In this document: positions 14,935 to 16,086 of the stretch, piece after piece
How the letters are laid out: the number at the start of each line of letters is the position of its first letter
Position numbering within the stretch: position 1 is the first letter of the stretch
NCBI GenBank assembly: GCA_905233295.1
Contig: CAJODX010000012.1
Coordinates: forward strand, 1-16,086
Direction of reading: 5' to 3'
Length of the DNA: 16,086 bases
Source of the DNA: an uncultured Synergistales bacterium
Lineage (GTDB): Bacteria; Synergistota; Synergistia; Synergistales; Aminobacteriaceae
Made by a program: the position numbers and the translations under genes
Notes under the pieces: generated by a model
What the model saw: the letters and a program-made list of their open reading frames with translations, nothing else
The model's database searches: none
Told to the model about the DNA's origin: nothing

Positions 14935-15780
14935 ATGTGGATGAATATCAGAAGTCTGTTAGACATTGCGATTGTTTCATTTATAATTTACAGGATTCTT
15001 GTAACGCTCGTAGGAACACAGGCGATACAGCTTGTCAAAGGAGTTTTCTTTCTTACGCTCCTGTATGTTCTCGCGTGGCTGTGCGGATTCCGTCTGCTTT
15101 CGTATTTTCTTGGAAATTCACTGCTCGCGCTGAGTCTTGCTATTCCGATAGTCTTTCAGCCGGAACTCAGAAAAATGCTCGTTGAGATAGGGCGCGGACA
15201 TTTTTATAAGCGTCAGATGTCGGCAGATGAAGCTGAAGTCAGAGTTAATCAGATTGCCAGTGCCTTACAGTATCTCAAGGCAAATAAAATCGGCGCACTG
15301 ATTGTCCTTCAGCGAGGGGACGAACTGAGCAAATATACACAGACGGCGATTCACCTTAACGCAAAAATAACGGAGGAATTAATCGAGTCGATATTTTGGG
15401 TCAACAATCCTCTGCACGACGGCGCAATAGTCCTTGACCGCTACAAAATTATTTCAGCAGGCTGCTACCTTCCTCTTGCTGATGCTCCGGAAATTTCACG
15501 CTGGTACGGCACAAGACACAGAGCAGCACTCGGAGTTACTCAGGTTTCAGACGCTCTTGTCTTTATCGTGTCAGAGGAACGCGGAGAAATTTCATTGGCG
15601 GCTTCAGGAAGACTTGATAAAAATCTCAAGGATTTTCAGGTTGAAAAGTTGCTCATGCATTATTTTTCCGGCGGACAGGTCATTAAGGGCTGGAAGAGCC
15701 GACTGAACGAACTTAAAAAAATTTTCTGGGCAAATGCAGATATTTCAGATCCCGGCGGAATGGGAGGACTTGTAAATTGA
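14935..15780 (+). CDS. cdaA: diadenylate cyclase CdaA
   Basis: Membrane-bound enzyme that condenses two ATP into cyclic di-AMP, which controls potassium and osmolyte transport and cell-wall homeostasis. The 281 residues contain three N-terminal membrane segments (within about 8-70) and a DAC domain with the two hallmark motifs: DGAIVL (Asp 162, Gly 163, Ala 164) and RHRAALG (Arg 194, His 195, Arg 196). Length and layout match CdaA rather than the DNA-binding DisA. The ATG at 14935 has no clear ribosome site; a second ATG is two codons on. The stop overlaps the cdaR start, the standard gene pair for this system. Confidence 0.95.
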   Translation: MWMNIRSLLDIAIVSFIIYRILVTLVGTQAIQLVKGVFFLTLLYVLAWLCGFRLLSYFLGNSLLALSLAIPIVFQPELRKMLVEIGRGHFYKRQMSADEAEVRVNQIASALQYLKANKIGALIVLQRGDELSKYTQTAIHLNAKITEELIESIFWVNNPLHDGAIVLDRYKIISAGCYLPLADAPEISRWYGTRHRAALGVTQVSDALVFIVSEERGEISLAASGRLDKNLKDFQVEKLLMHYFSGGQVIKGWKSRLNELKKIFWANADISDPGGMGGLVN

Positions 15781-16086
15781 AAAAGAAAAATCTTGATTTC
15801 GATAAAATTTTAAGCACACCGCTCGCCTTATGGTCAATTTCAATAATTCTCAGCGTCATAATGTGGGTGTATGTTACCGGCATGGAAGAAAGCGAATACA
15901 TAACGCGCCAGTTCACCTGCCCGATTGAATATAGGGGGCTTGACCCTCAGATTATCATACGGGGCAGACTCTCTGAAGCTGACGTCGAAATACGCGGCTC
16001 TGAAAACGCCGTTATGAAACTCGATTACAATTCCGTAAAAGCTTATATAGATGCGCGAAACCTCGTAGCCGGAAAACGCTACACTG
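15777..16086 (+). CDS. cdaR: YbbR-domain protein CdaR, regulator of CdaA (partial)
   Basis: Only the first 103 codons are in the window. A TTG start (15777) overlaps the cdaA stop, with GGGAGG at 15762-15767 nine bases upstream. The N-terminus MKKKNLDFDKILSTPLALW leads into one membrane anchor (about residues 17-35, ending IMWVYVTG), followed by the start of the first extracytoplasmic YbbR repeat (ESEYITRQFTCPIEYRGLDPQ and SEADVEIRGSENAV). CdaR proteins bind and modulate CdaA from outside the membrane. In many bacteria glmM follows next; that lies outside this window. Confidence 0.88.
   Translation, partial: MKKKNLDFDKILSTPLALWSISIILSVIMWVYVTGMEESEYITRQFTCPIEYRGLDPQIIIRGRLSEADVEIRGSENAVMKLDYNSVKAYIDARNLVAGKRYT

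Overview
This window looks like a piece of a moderately AT-rich chromosome from an anaerobic, probably host-associated bacterium. Nothing in it fixes the phylum. The mix of a DUF3791/DUF3990 pair, a cdaA-cdaR pair, an RNHCP protein, a solitary cobT and a long pyruvate kinase would fit Synergistota or a Bacillota-related lineage; this is inference and should be tested by placing AlaS, DnaJ and RuvX in a tree. Start codons are varied: TTG is the best start for dnaJ, the RNHCP gene and cdaR, and GTG for cobT and the DUF3990 gene.

Layout. (1) Bases 1-615, minus strand: a two-gene module, a small DUF3791 protein followed by a DUF3990 protein (probable ADP-ribosyltransferase-fold toxin) that runs off the left edge. 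(2) 616-1111: a very AT-rich divergent intergenic region with one promoter candidate on each strand and an isolated sequence resembling type I-C CRISPR repeat ends. (3) 1112-2380: an exported coiled-coil/TPR protein. (4) 2513-7119: dnaJ, a slipin (SPFH) membrane protein and alaS, closely spaced. (5) 7120-7732: a 124-base leader with a possible 16-codon leader peptide and three mutually exclusive helices, one sequestering the ribosome binding site of the RNHCP zinc protein that follows; then a strong hairpin. (6) 7733-13007: ruvX, a PMCA-type calcium ATPase, ugd and cobT, each overlapping the next, so probably one transcript. (7) 13114-14867: pyruvate kinase, broken by what looks like a 22-base deletion. 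(8) 14935-16086: cdaA and the start of cdaR, the cyclic di-AMP synthase and its membrane regulator.

Most of the window is core housekeeping: protein folding and quality control (DnaJ, slipin), tRNA charging (AlaS), Holliday junction/rRNA processing (RuvX), ion export, sugar nucleotide and cobalamin steps, glycolysis and second-messenger control of envelope homeostasis. The parts worth a second look are the DUF3791-DUF3990 module, the switch-like leader before the RNHCP gene, the CRISPR-like relic and the frameshifted pyk.
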